A stretch of DNA of 40,793 nt, taken from a virus. A model generated the notes under the pieces. It made no database searches and was not told the origin of the DNA. It worked only from the letters and a program-made list of their open reading frames with translations. Numbering within the stretch: the stretch's first letter is position 1; each line of letters opens with the position of its first letter. Shown here piece after piece: positions 18,438 through 26,683 of this stretch. Made by a program: the position numbers and the translations under genes. Location: IMG/VR virus record IMGVR_UViG_3300048837_000378, positions 1 to 40,793 of that record; one strand, written 5' to 3'.

Positions 18438-20363
18438 GGTATTTATATTTCTTTTAATTTAGGTGTATCAAATCATCCTGTAAGTAGGCTCGGCGGATTA
18501 AGTTCTGTTGGTATCTATTTATACGAAGATATTTATTACAGACAATGGATTACTGAAGTAGCACTTGCTTTCTACGAAGGTAGGCAGGATGAGTTTATTT
18601 GGTTAGATTTAGTTCGCCAATTCAGGAACCCCGAAAAACAGCAAATACTACCGTCAAATTTGACTAGAGAAGTCATTGATGAAATTTCTATTCTTTACCA
18701 AGAAGACCCAACCTATCAGGTAACTGATGAAAAAGGTAAAGTCTTAAAAGAAGACCAAGAATTGTGGGAAGATATTCAAAAGCATAGCCGTTACAAAATG
18801 GTTATGGATAAAGTTGATAGATGGTGTTGGCTTCTAGGAACGGTACTGGTAAAGGTCAGCTTTGTTGACCCTAGAACAGGCCAAGTAGTAGAAGAAAATA
18901 AAGGTGGACAAGTTCAATTAGATGTTATGCACGGCGGCGTGTACGACATTAAACATGGAGCGTCTCCTTATTATATCACTGAACTATTGATTGGTTTTGG
19001 AAACAGGTTTGGAGGTTTTGGAGCTTCAGGTTCACCTGCCTCTCCCATGACTTCTAAAGTAGCTTCCTCTGTTCCTAGTCCTTCTAATTTAGGGCCAAAT
19101 GATATCCAAAATAGAGCAAAAAAAGTTAATGATGCAGGCTCTCTAGGAAAGTTAAATAGAATTTATTGGAGTCCAAACTCACATAAATCTATTGACGAAG
19201 AGAATAACGAGTACGAAATTGATAATCCGTATGGAATAGTTCCGGCTGTTCCGTTCTTCAATTCGGACCCAGCACATTATTATTTTTTACCAGTCAATGA
19301 ACCTCTTATTTACGCAAATCATGCAGTAAATATGAGAATAACTGACCTTAACCATATCGCTAAATTTCAATCCTTTGGAGTACCTGTACTTAAAGGAGTT
19401 GAGCGACCTACTTCAACAAGACAAGGGAGACCGACAGATGACTTTAACTATCTTAAAGGCGGTTCTGCTCAATCTCGTTTTGGAGGCGTTAGTGGTGCTG
19501 GGGCAGGTTCAGGTCAATTTAGAACTTTTGATGCTGGCTTCGGTTTATTTAAAGACGGTAATGCAGATGCTAATGCTTTAGGGTTCAGCCTTGGACCTGA
19601 TACAGCAGTAGCAGTAGGCGAAAAAGGCGACTTCAAATTCGCCCACCCGTCCGCAGACATTATGGGATTGGTTAAGACGATTCATTCTATTACAGATATG
19701 GTTCGCATTAATCACGGACTTCGACCAAAATACGACCAACAAATTCCAAGTTCTGGTTTTGCTGTTCTTATGGAAAAAATCGGAGTACTTCAAAATAATA
19801 TTCGCCGTTCTAGATTATTCAAAGAACGCGAACAACAATTATTCCATGTGATTAAAACTCTATGGAATACGCACCACAATAAAGCAGGTCAGAAAAAATT
19901 TAGTAAAGACGCAAAACTGGACGTAACTTATAGACAACCTGAGTTTCCAGTAGACCCGAAGACTAAAAAAGAAGACCTTATTATGGAGCAAAAAATCTTA
20001 GACTCTGGCGATAAGTTTGCAGTTAAGAAGCTTTACCCACATTTAGGGGAAGCAGAAATAGCTAAAATTATTAAAGACAGACGAAAAGATAAAATGGAAC
20101 AAGCTAAGTTTGATGCTGAAGTACAAGTTGAGCAGACTAAGATATTGCAGGAAGCAGGAATCTTTACTACTCAAAATAATTCTAGTGCCACTATCGGTGA
20201 TACTAGAACTGCGGCTTCATCAACAATCACCTCTCAGCCGAAAACTGAAACAGGAGATAAAGACGTAGCCAAACCAAAAATTGACAATAGGGCCAAACAC
20301 GCCGAAAAAAGCTCAGTACAGCCAAAGAAAAATGGCGACCCTAGAGGCAAAAAAGAGGAGTAA
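18438..20363 (+). CDS. Portal protein, 5' end not resolved
   Basis: The portal is the dodecameric ring at the head vertex through which DNA passes. The frame is open from directly after the endonuclease TAG and gives portal-like sequence from GVSNHPVSRLGGLSSVG through YYRQWITEVALAFYEGRQ, well before the first possible start (TTG 18660). A central SLGPDTAVAVGEKGDFKFAH, a helical wing and a C-terminal disordered basic tail follow. The position between terminase and scaffold is classic. No ATG, GTG or TTG lies between 18438 and 18660 in this frame, so the true N-terminus is encoded elsewhere or uses an ATT. Confidence 0.85.
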   Translation, partial: GIYISFNLGVSNHPVSRLGGLSSVGIYLYEDIYYRQWITEVALAFYEGRQDEFIWLDLVRQFRNPEKQQILPSNLTREVIDEISILYQEDPTYQVTDEKGKVLKEDQELWEDIQKHSRYKMVMDKVDRWCWLLGTVLVKVSFVDPRTGQVVEENKGGQVQLDVMHGGVYDIKHGASPYYITELLIGFGNRFGGFGASGSPASPMTSKVASSVPSPSNLGPNDIQNRAKKVNDAGSLGKLNRIYWSPNSHKSIDEENNEYEIDNPYGIVPAVPFFNSDPAHYYFLPVNEPLIYANHAVNMRITDLNHIAKFQSFGVPVLKGVERPTSTRQGRPTDDFNYLKGGSAQSRFGGVSGAGAGSGQFRTFDAGFGLFKDGNADANALGFSLGPDTAVAVGEKGDFKFAHPSADIMGLVKTIHSITDMVRINHGLRPKYDQQIPSSGFAVLMEKIGVLQNNIRRSRLFKEREQQLFHVIKTLWNTHHNKAGQKKFSKDAKLDVTYRQPEFPVDPKTKKEDLIMEQKILDSGDKFAVKKLYPHLGEAEIAKIIKDRRKDKMEQAKFDAEVQVEQTKILQEAGIFTTQNNSSATIGDTRTAASSTITSQPKTETGDKDVAKPKIDNRAKHAEKSSVQPKKNGDPRGKKEE

Positions 20364-20365
20364 TA

Positions 20366-20722
20366 ATGTCTCAGCAAGCTAAAGAGGATAAGAAAACCCT
20401 TTATGCTTTGTATGTATTACGTAGAGACGGAGACCATATTTCTGTGGTCGAGTCTCTTAACTACGACGAAGTATATGAGAGTTATCTTAAGCTTACTGCA
20501 CAGTGGTCCGAGTGCATTAAAGAGAGTAGGCCGTTCGCATTAAAAGTACCTGTAGTCACAAGTTTTGACCCAGGACTGATTTACGAGATTACCGTTAAAC
20601 CTGTAATCTTAGACCAAACACAAACCAAGTACGATAACCCATATCAACAAGACATGATTAAAAAAGGTTTCTCAGGAACTTTTGGTAATAAAGGTGACTT
20701 GTTAGATGGTGGATATCGCTAA
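20366..20722 (+). CDS. Hypothetical protein of the head module (118 aa)
   Basis: The product MSQQAKEDKKTLYALYVLRR, with a mixed alpha/beta body (DEVYESYLKLTAQWSECIKE) and the tail GFSGTFGNKGDLLDGGYR, lies two bases after the portal stop. No family is recognised. Genes at this place in other phages include protease, scaffold or head-assembly chaperones; no catalytic motif is visible here. Confidence 0.65.
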   Translation: MSQQAKEDKKTLYALYVLRRDGDHISVVESLNYDEVYESYLKLTAQWSECIKESRPFALKVPVVTSFDPGLIYEITVKPVILDQTQTKYDNPYQQDMIKKGFSGTFGNKGDLLDGGYR

Positions 20723-20757
20723 CCTAAAACCTAGCAGAGCTAGTGAAGGAAATAAAA

Positions 20758-21720
20758 ATGTCAGATTTATTGAATAAGTTAAATTCGCAACAAAAGGGAC
20801 AAGTAACACCAAAAACAGCAGAAGGGGCAGCTAATAGTGCTGCACCAGTACAACCAGACTCACAGTCTACCCCTCGACTAGAGGTTGACCGTGGCGATGA
20901 TTTGCTGAGACAGGTTAAAACAAAAGCACATAACGCGAGTTCTGCCGACTCAAATTATAGTGGTGCTGATTCGTCACATTCCAATAAGGTTGAGCCTTCT
21001 GGAACTGATAACGCAGGTGTCGATGACCCTGATACATGGACAAAAGATAGTGCTTTCAAAGAAGTCAAGAAACTAAGAGAAGAAAACAAAACTTACCGCC
21101 TTAAGTATCAAGAACAAATTGAATCTTTGAAAATGGAAACTGAAGCTCGAATGCAAGCTAAGGAAGATGAACTCAAGTCAGCTATGGAAGCTCAAAAAGA
21201 ACTTTCTAAAATTAAAGCTGAACAAGAGGACAAAAAACGAAGCTTGGAAGAAAAGCTAGCACATCGAGAAGCGAAAGCTGCTGAATTACAAGCTGTTATG
21301 GACGCTAAAGAAAATGAGTACAGACGTAAAATGTCTGAACTTGAAGCTATGGCTCATACATACAAAGCTAAAGAAGCAGCAGAAAAACAAATTTATGTTC
21401 AACGTATTTCTGAGGAAATCGACAAGATTCCCGAAAAATATCGTGAAATTGCCAATATGATTGTAAAAGGCGCAGGGGAAGACCCTCGTGATGGTTTACT
21501 TGCTTTAAACGAAGCTAAGTTACGAAATATCTTTGAGGACAAAACTGTGGTTGTTAATCACAGCGTTCCAGGAGCTTCGGACGGCGCTAGAGTTAGCAAG
21601 ACCAAAATGGATGAAATGCAAGCAGAGAAACGCGCACAGATGAATTCGGGTCAAAAGATTCGTTCAGCATTAGATGCGATTAAGTCTGGCACTTCAAATA
21701 CCGCTTTTAGAATGAAATAA
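20758..21720 (+). CDS. Prohead scaffold protein (320 aa)
   Basis: The start is 20758 (MSDLLNKLNSQQKGQVTPKT) with GAAGGA before it. The N-terminal 100 residues are Ser/Asn/Ala-rich and disordered. A long charged coiled coil follows (from WTKDSAFKEVKKLREENKTY to about residue 225), then a short C-terminal region likely to touch the capsid protein. The position directly before the major capsid gene and this composition are typical of scaffold/core proteins, which guide shell assembly and leave before maturation. No separate prohead protease was found. Confidence 0.85.
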   Translation: MSDLLNKLNSQQKGQVTPKTAEGAANSAAPVQPDSQSTPRLEVDRGDDLLRQVKTKAHNASSADSNYSGADSSHSNKVEPSGTDNAGVDDPDTWTKDSAFKEVKKLREENKTYRLKYQEQIESLKMETEARMQAKEDELKSAMEAQKELSKIKAEQEDKKRSLEEKLAHREAKAAELQAVMDAKENEYRRKMSELEAMAHTYKAKEAAEKQIYVQRISEEIDKIPEKYREIANMIVKGAGEDPRDGLLALNEAKLRNIFEDKTVVVNHSVPGASDGARVSKTKMDEMQAEKRAQMNSGQKIRSALDAIKSGTSNTAFRMK

Positions 21721-21735
21721 AAGGAGAATTTTTAA

Positions 21736-23070
21736 ATGGCTCAAGTAATTTCTTTATCCGATGCAGCAACACTCTCTAACAATATGTTAGTTGAAGGTAT
21801 CGTTGCCGACATCATTTCTGTTGACGACTGGTTTAAACACTTACCATTCGTAGTTTTTGAAGGTCTAGCTTATACCTTCACTCGTGAGAAACGTTTAGCT
21901 AAGGCTGACTTTGCTTCTCCTGGGACAAATTTGAACGCTGCCAAATACCAAGATGGCGCTTCATTTGAAAGCGTAAACGTCAATCTTTCTGCTATCATCG
22001 CTGATATTATCATCGACGGTCAGATTGAAGACCAATTCTCAGAAACTAACGACCAATTACAGGTCCAAATTTCTGCGAAAGCAAAACAAATCGCTCGTAT
22101 TTATATGAATGCTATCATCAATGCTCGACGTGGCGGTTCGCTCGTTCAAGCAAACAACGGACCTATCGGCATCGCTGACCGTTTCAATGGTATGTCTTCT
22201 ATTTTGGATGCAGAGCAAGGTAACGTCGATGACGTAAATCACCCATTCTACAACGGCGGAGCTGCTACACAGTCTCTTGAACTTGTAGAAGATGATGCGT
22301 CTTCTTCTCGTTCTGGCCTTCCTGGACGTGTTTTCACGTTGGAAGACCTTGATGACTTGGTTGACCGTGTTACTGGTTCTAAACCTGAATTTTTGATGAT
22401 GAACGCTCGAGAGATTCGTACTCTTCGTACATTGTTGAGAAACACAGGCGGCGGAACTGATGCTTATATGATTCAACAATCTGGATTGGGTTCTGCTCGT
22501 CCTATGTTGATGTATCAAGACATCCCTGTTTTCCGTAACGACTTTATTTCTAAAGCCGACGCAGTGAACACAGCGTCTGTAACTATCTCTTCTATCTCAG
22601 ACACTGATACACTCGTTGTATCTGCTGACCCTTCTACTGCCTTGGGCGGTGCTGCTAACGTTAAGCATCTGCTTATTCGCGGCCTTGACGGTGTTATGTA
22701 CCGTTATGCGACTGTCGGTTTTGCTGGTGGAACAACTATTGACGTAACTGCTACTGGTCAATTTTTTGACCCTGAGCAGAACAAAGTAGTTAGCCGAGTT
22801 GCGCTTAATGGCGGTAACTTTGCTGGTGTCACTACTGCCACTGTTGCAGAGCGATTAGATGGTTCATCTATCTATTCTGGCGCATGGGGAGAATTGAAAG
22901 GTTTAGTAGGTTTCACTTCTGCTAACAACGCTGGTTTAAAACTAGAGTATGTTGGTCCTCGTGAAAACGAAAATGCTTACCAATATCGTATGAAATGGTA
23001 TTGCGGCTTTGACCTGTACAACCGATTAAGCCTCGGACGTATTAAAAACGTTTTGCCTCTTGGTTCTTAA
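21736..23070 (+). CDS. Major capsid protein (444 aa)
   Basis: The product begins MAQVISLSDAATLSNNMLVE and shows the order expected of an HK97-fold shell protein: an N-terminal region, an E-loop-like stretch (FTREKRLAKADFASPGTNLN), a spine helix area (QVQISAKAKQIARIYMNAII) and a P-domain/A-domain (PEFLMMNAREIRTLRTLLRN), with an inserted beta-rich segment about residues 280-360 that may face outward. Codon choice is noticeably richer in C-ending and CGT codons than the small genes, as expected for a highly expressed protein. A terminator follows. Confidence 0.9.
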   Translation: MAQVISLSDAATLSNNMLVEGIVADIISVDDWFKHLPFVVFEGLAYTFTREKRLAKADFASPGTNLNAAKYQDGASFESVNVNLSAIIADIIIDGQIEDQFSETNDQLQVQISAKAKQIARIYMNAIINARRGGSLVQANNGPIGIADRFNGMSSILDAEQGNVDDVNHPFYNGGAATQSLELVEDDASSSRSGLPGRVFTLEDLDDLVDRVTGSKPEFLMMNAREIRTLRTLLRNTGGGTDAYMIQQSGLGSARPMLMYQDIPVFRNDFISKADAVNTASVTISSISDTDTLVVSADPSTALGGAANVKHLLIRGLDGVMYRYATVGFAGGTTIDVTATGQFFDPEQNKVVSRVALNGGNFAGVTTATVAERLDGSSIYSGAWGELKGLVGFTSANNAGLKLEYVGPRENENAYQYRMKWYCGFDLYNRLSLGRIKNVLPLGS

Positions 23071-23082
23071 TGATTAATTAAA

Positions 23083-23112
23083 GAGGGAGGCTTAACCGCC
23101 TCCTTCTTTATA
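23083..23112 (+). terminator. Terminator after the major capsid gene
   Basis: GAGGGAGGC (23083-23091) pairs with GCCTCCTTC (23098-23106), one G-U, loop TTAACC, then TTTATACTT. It would limit capsid-level transcription from entering the next genes. Confidence 0.8.
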
Positions 23113-23140
23113 CTTGCGGTAGAGCCGCCAAGGAGATTTT

Positions 23141-23836
23141 GTGAGTGTATGGACAACCAAATCACTAGAGAGTGATAGAAATTATATCGTTCTTCAACAC
23201 ACCCTTAAAGGTGTAAATTATATTGTCAATGGAATAAAGTTTAGAGAAAGTTATGCCGTTGTAGAGAAGAACAGTAAAACTTATACAATGCTTAAAAGAA
23301 TACCTGTTTTACGAGGTTCTAGAGAATACCCTCTTTCGTACCTTAAGAATCTACCTTTTATAACAAGACTTGCTGATATCAAAATGGTCTATGGCCAAGA
23401 CGTATATCGCCGATTTTTGGAAGAGGAAGATAAATCAAGAAAAACTGAAGCTTTGGTCCTTGAACAAGAGACTGAACTACTTAAGAATCTTGAAATTGAG
23501 AAACGAAAAGAAGATATCAAACTTAAAGAACAAATTGAACAGATTATCGAAGAAGCAAAAGCATCTGGAGAATCTCAGGAAGTAATTGAACAGCTTAAAG
23601 AAAATCTACCAGAAATTAAAAAATGCACAGCTTTTACTGAAAAAGGCGAACTTTGCGGAAGAGATTCCTTAGAGTACAGTCCAAGCAACTATTGCCACGT
23701 ACACCTTTTTGAAGATAAAAAAATGTCTCAATTTGGAATTGAAGTTCCTAAGTTTATGGACAAAAAAGAACGTAAGTCTCTTAGAAATAAGATAGAAGAC
23801 GTTTTGACTAAAGCCAAAAAACAAGGAAAATTCTAA
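23141..23836 (+). CDS. Coiled-coil protein with C-terminal zinc-like cluster (231 aa)
   Basis: GTG start with GGAG before it; begins (M)SVWTTKSLESDRNYIVLQH. A beta-rich first 90 residues is followed by a long charged coiled coil (about 95-160) and then KKCTAFTEKGELCGRDS and NYCHVHLF: Cys162, Cys172, Cys185 and His188, similar to the short zinc-binding motif of DUF5763-type proteins (KCKA-TKKG-RC...YCWQH). It may be a head vertex or completion protein by position. The zinc assignment is by resemblance. Confidence 0.7.
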   Translation: MSVWTTKSLESDRNYIVLQHTLKGVNYIVNGIKFRESYAVVEKNSKTYTMLKRIPVLRGSREYPLSYLKNLPFITRLADIKMVYGQDVYRRFLEEEDKSRKTEALVLEQETELLKNLEIEKRKEDIKLKEQIEQIIEEAKASGESQEVIEQLKENLPEIKKCTAFTEKGELCGRDSLEYSPSNYCHVHLFEDKKMSQFGIEVPKFMDKKERKSLRNKIEDVLTKAKKQGKF

Positions 23837-23967
23837 TGGCACGTCACTTAGCTTTAATAACTAAAAATGACAAAATAGTTAAAAAATTAAACTGGGAAAA
23901 ATGTTTGTTAATTACAAACAGTATAGTACTAGCTTTAATTGCACTAAAGCTTTTTGGAGTATTATAA
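23836..23967 (+). CDS. Small membrane-anchored protein (43 aa)
   Basis: The ATG overlaps the previous TAA (TAATGG) and the stop abuts the next ATG. The product is MARHLALITKNDKIVKKLNW followed by ITNSIVLALIALKLFGVL, one C-terminal membrane span after a basic segment. The exact fit between two genes supports it. Function is unknown. Confidence 0.55.
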   Translation: MARHLALITKNDKIVKKLNWEKCLLITNSIVLALIALKLFGVL

Positions 23968-24618
23968 ATGAGCACTAAAGGTAACAGGTCGTCTGGAACA
24001 CAGATTACCCCAAAAGGAGTCAATCAAGGCCAAGTCTTAGTTGACCCAAATACAGGTTTGCCTGTTACCGTTGTGACGGATAATCAAGGCAAACGTCGCC
24101 TTGCCGTCGATGCCAATGTTACGGCGTCAATAGGCAATATTAATGTAGATTTAGATTTTAATGAAGATAGTGTTCAACTTGGAGACCCTAATTCAGGTTT
24201 TACATTAAAAATAAATAGTGACGGTTCAATAGATTGTAATGTTAAAGTCGATGCCGCTGACGGTGATAACGTCGCCATAAAAGATAGCAACGGCGACGAA
24301 CTAAACATTAATCCTGACGGGTCCTTAAATGTAGTATTTAATCCACTTACGACCCCGAATATACAAAACATAACAACAGTTTTAGCTAATACAGAGTATT
24401 CGTACACTTTCCCTATAAACACTAAAAAGTTTAAAATTAGAGCAAGAGGAAATGCTAAATTACAATTAGCTTACACTTTGGGACAAACAATCACCAACTA
24501 TATTACTATTGTTGCAGGAAATACTCATGAGGAGAGTGGTCTTTCTGTAACTTCTTTAACAGCCTATTTTATATCAAACAAAGCTGGAGAAGTAGTAGAG
24601 ATATCAAGTTGGACATAA
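23968..24618 (+). CDS. Putative head-decoration/fibre protein (216 aa)
   Basis: Almost entirely beta-type with Gly/Asp/Asn turns (VLVDPNTGLPVTVVTDNQGK, then INVDLDFNEDSVQLGDPNSG) and a C-terminal jelly-roll-like domain (NTEYSYTFPINTKKFKIRAR). The NVDLDFNEDSV segment recurs as NVEVDLNFADDSV in the next gene, so the two are related. Such proteins usually sit on the capsid surface. Confidence 0.65.
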   Translation: MSTKGNRSSGTQITPKGVNQGQVLVDPNTGLPVTVVTDNQGKRRLAVDANVTASIGNINVDLDFNEDSVQLGDPNSGFTLKINSDGSIDCNVKVDAADGDNVAIKDSNGDELNINPDGSLNVVFNPLTTPNIQNITTVLANTEYSYTFPINTKKFKIRARGNAKLQLAYTLGQTITNYITIVAGNTHEESGLSVTSLTAYFISNKAGEVVEISSWT

Positions 24619-24636
24619 CAAAAGGAAATTAAAAAT

Positions 24637-25329
24637 ATGAAAGACCATTTAATTTTTGATACAACCGATGCTGACACAATCGCAGCAACGGATAGCGTAG
24701 GCGCGTATCTTAGAGCGTCAGATGGAACTCTCCTCACACACACAGACGTAGGCGGAAAGAAAGCCTTAGACGTGCGAGTGGCAGAGGGAATCAACGTAGA
24801 AGTTGACTTAAACTTCGCAGATGACTCAGTTACTGCGCATCAAGGTGGAACTTGGACAATCGACAGCATTACAAATGCAGTCACTGTTACAGCCACAAAT
24901 TTAGATATCCGCGACTTAACCGCAGCTAGCGATAGCGTAGATTCTTGGTTAAACGACGGAGCCGGTACCGCATTAACATCTACTTTAGTGAGCGGCAAGC
25001 AAGCATTAGATGTAAATATTGCAAACACTATTGCAGTAAATGATGCAGCTTTAGCAGACACGGCAATACTCAGTACTGCTAATCCTCTTGCAGTAGCAAA
25101 CACTGCGGAATTAATTGTAGCGTCAGCATTAGCAAATAGAAAATACTTATTTGTATACAATAACGCAAATACCAAGGTTTTTGTTGGTAGTTCTGGCGTT
25201 ACTGAGGCTAACGGTTTCCCTCTTTCTCCAGGTTCATATATGGAACTTAGAGCTGGAGCGTCTTCTGCACCTTATTTTGTTGGACAGGCTGGAAAAACTC
25301 CAGAAATCCGAACTTTAGAATTAAGTTAA
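24637..25329 (+). CDS. Repeat-containing head-surface protein (230 aa)
   Basis: It contains an internal duplication: DSVGAYLRASDGTLLT...GGKKALDV (about 19-46) and DSVDSWLNDGAGTALT...SGKQALDV (about 100-126). The C-terminal part (ANRKYLFVYNNANTKVFVGS) resembles receptor or decoration domains seen in virion proteins. AAAGGA precedes the ATG and a terminator follows the stop. It is related to the previous gene. A structural role is likely by context. Confidence 0.65.
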   Translation: MKDHLIFDTTDADTIAATDSVGAYLRASDGTLLTHTDVGGKKALDVRVAEGINVEVDLNFADDSVTAHQGGTWTIDSITNAVTVTATNLDIRDLTAASDSVDSWLNDGAGTALTSTLVSGKQALDVNIANTIAVNDAALADTAILSTANPLAVANTAELIVASALANRKYLFVYNNANTKVFVGSSGVTEANGFPLSPGSYMELRAGASSAPYFVGQAGKTPEIRTLELS

Positions 25330-25337
25330 TATTCTTT

Positions 25338-25366
25338 AGGGGGAGATATTTTCTCCCCTTATTTTT
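25338..25366 (+). terminator. Rho-independent terminator
   Basis: GGGGAGA (25340-25346) and TCTCCCC (25352-25358) with a TATTT loop, followed by TTATTTTT. It ends the pair of head-surface genes. Confidence 0.85.
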
Positions 25367-25375
25367 AGAGGACTC

Positions 25376-25585
25376 ATGAGCGAATTAAATTTTAATGAAG
25401 AAGATAAGCAGAAATTTGTAGAATTTTTGAATATGATAGCTAAGAATGCAGAATTTAAGCTAGATACAACACAGATTATACAGTATTTCAAATTGCTATC
25501 ACACGTCCAACAAAAAATATTACCTAAAATAGATGCTAATATTTTAGAAGTTAAAAGAGTAGTAAATTCTACTGAAAACAGTTAA
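25376..25585 (+). CDS. Small helical hypothetical protein (69 aa)
   Basis: The product MSELNFNEEDKQKFVEFLNM is wholly helical and acidic, with IIQYFKLLSHVQQKILPKID. AGAGGA precedes it. No family is recognised; it may be an assembly chaperone for the fibre genes that follow. Confidence 0.65.
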   Translation: MSELNFNEEDKQKFVEFLNMIAKNAEFKLDTTQIIQYFKLLSHVQQKILPKIDANILEVKRVVNSTENS

Positions 25586-25593
25586 GGATTATT

Positions 25594-25899
25594 ATGTCAA
25601 GATTGTTAGATGGCCCAGCAAAACAGACAAAGGTTTCTGTAGGAACTGGAACTGCTGTAGAAGTAAAAGTAGGTGCTTCATCTTTCACTGACAGACAAGC
25701 AATTACTATACAGCCCACTGGAAAACTTAAAGTATATTTTGCAGACGAAGGTGAGACGCCCTCGGCAGCCACAGTCGCCGCAAATGGTTTTATTCATTTT
25801 AAAGATGCAAAAGAAACTTATGAAGCCGGTCCACAACAAAAAGTATTCATAGTATCAGATACCGGAACTATTGATGTAGTGGTGTGCGAAAGAGCGTAA
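25594..25899 (+). CDS. Small beta-rich virion protein (101 aa)
   Basis: The product MSRLLDGPAKQTKVSVGTGT is beta-rich with regular strands (GKLKVYFADEGETPSAATVA, then QQKVFIVSDTGTIDVVVCER). Size and composition fit a decoration or fibre-tip protein. The next ATG follows the stop at one base. Confidence 0.6.
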   Translation: MSRLLDGPAKQTKVSVGTGTAVEVKVGASSFTDRQAITIQPTGKLKVYFADEGETPSAATVAANGFIHFKDAKETYEAGPQQKVFIVSDTGTIDVVVCERA

Positions 25900-25900
25900 T

Positions 25901-26683
25901 ATGTCAAAAGATAGATTCATACAAGTTGCTGGAACTGTTCCTTTTGATACTGTAGGTAATCATTTTTCTAGTACAAATGTGCAAGAAACAATTGAAGAAG
26001 CTAGAAAAACGGACTCCTTTTATACTCAAGCGACATCGGCCAGCACTCTAGTAATGACTTCCGCGTTTCAAAAAGTAATACTATTTACTGGAACCGTATC
26101 AGGTCAAGTATTAAGATTGCCACCAGCAAATACAGTGCTCGTCGGCACCTGGTATACAATAATTAATACTACAAATGACGATAGTATAGCGGTACAAGAC
26201 GGTTCTTCTACTTTAATTTATACACTAGGCGCAGGCGAAGCTATTCAAGTATACTGTTCTGATATATCTTCAGTTGCAGGAGTATGGACTAAAATAACTC
26301 CTTTAGCATTGTTCGGCAGTCAATATCAAACGGCTGGAACTGCTACAGAAACAAGCACAACTTCCGCTACGTTTCAAAATAAAGTGACACTAACGACAAT
26401 ATCTCTTCCAGCAGGAGATTATAGATTAAGTTGGTCTTTGCAATGGCGAGCTGCCAATGCAAATAGAGGTATAGGAATAAGAGTTCAAAGAGATGCTGTA
26501 GAATTAGCAAACTATACAAGATTTTCAGGAAGCGCGTCAGATGCTCCCCCTGAAAGCGGCTTTATTACTCTAACTGCACAAACAGCCGGAGTAAAAGTTT
26601 ATACTTTAGATTTTAGAGTTGCCATAGGCTCCACAACAATTTTTGTTAAAAATTCTTACTTAGAACTTTGGAGAACTAGATAA
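25901..26683 (+). CDS. Putative head/tail fibre protein (260 aa)
   Basis: The N-terminal FSSTNVQETIEEARK matches the 'NVQDAIEE' segment common at the start of trimeric phage fibre domains. Two beta-rich domains follow: VILFTGTVSGQVLRLPPANT, a stalk-like unit, and a C-terminal jelly roll (SLPAGDYRLSWSLQWRAANA to KNSYLELWRTR). It is probably a capsid-attached fibre, given its place among head genes; a receptor role is possible. Confidence 0.7.
   Translation: MSKDRFIQVAGTVPFDTVGNHFSSTNVQETIEEARKTDSFYTQATSASTLVMTSAFQKVILFTGTVSGQVLRLPPANTVLVGTWYTIINTTNDDSIAVQDGSSTLIYTLGAGEAIQVYCSDISSVAGVWTKITPLALFGSQYQTAGTATETSTTSATFQNKVTLTTISLPAGDYRLSWSLQWRAANANRGIGIRVQRDAVELANYTRFSGSASDAPPESGFITLTAQTAGVKVYTLDFRVAIGSTTIFVKNSYLELWRTR

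Noticed and set aside
18660-18662. TTG at 18660 as the portal start
   Set aside because: About 70 codons upstream of it are open and read like a portal N-terminus, and there is no Shine-Dalgarno before the TTG; it would remove a probably essential part.
19375-19581. Leu-rich + strand ORF inside the portal gene
   Set aside because: It is an out-of-frame reading of the portal sequence with no ribosome site.
22057-22518. - strand ORFs opposite the capsid gene
   Set aside because: They are shadows of the C-rich codon usage of the capsid gene, without starts or motifs of their own.
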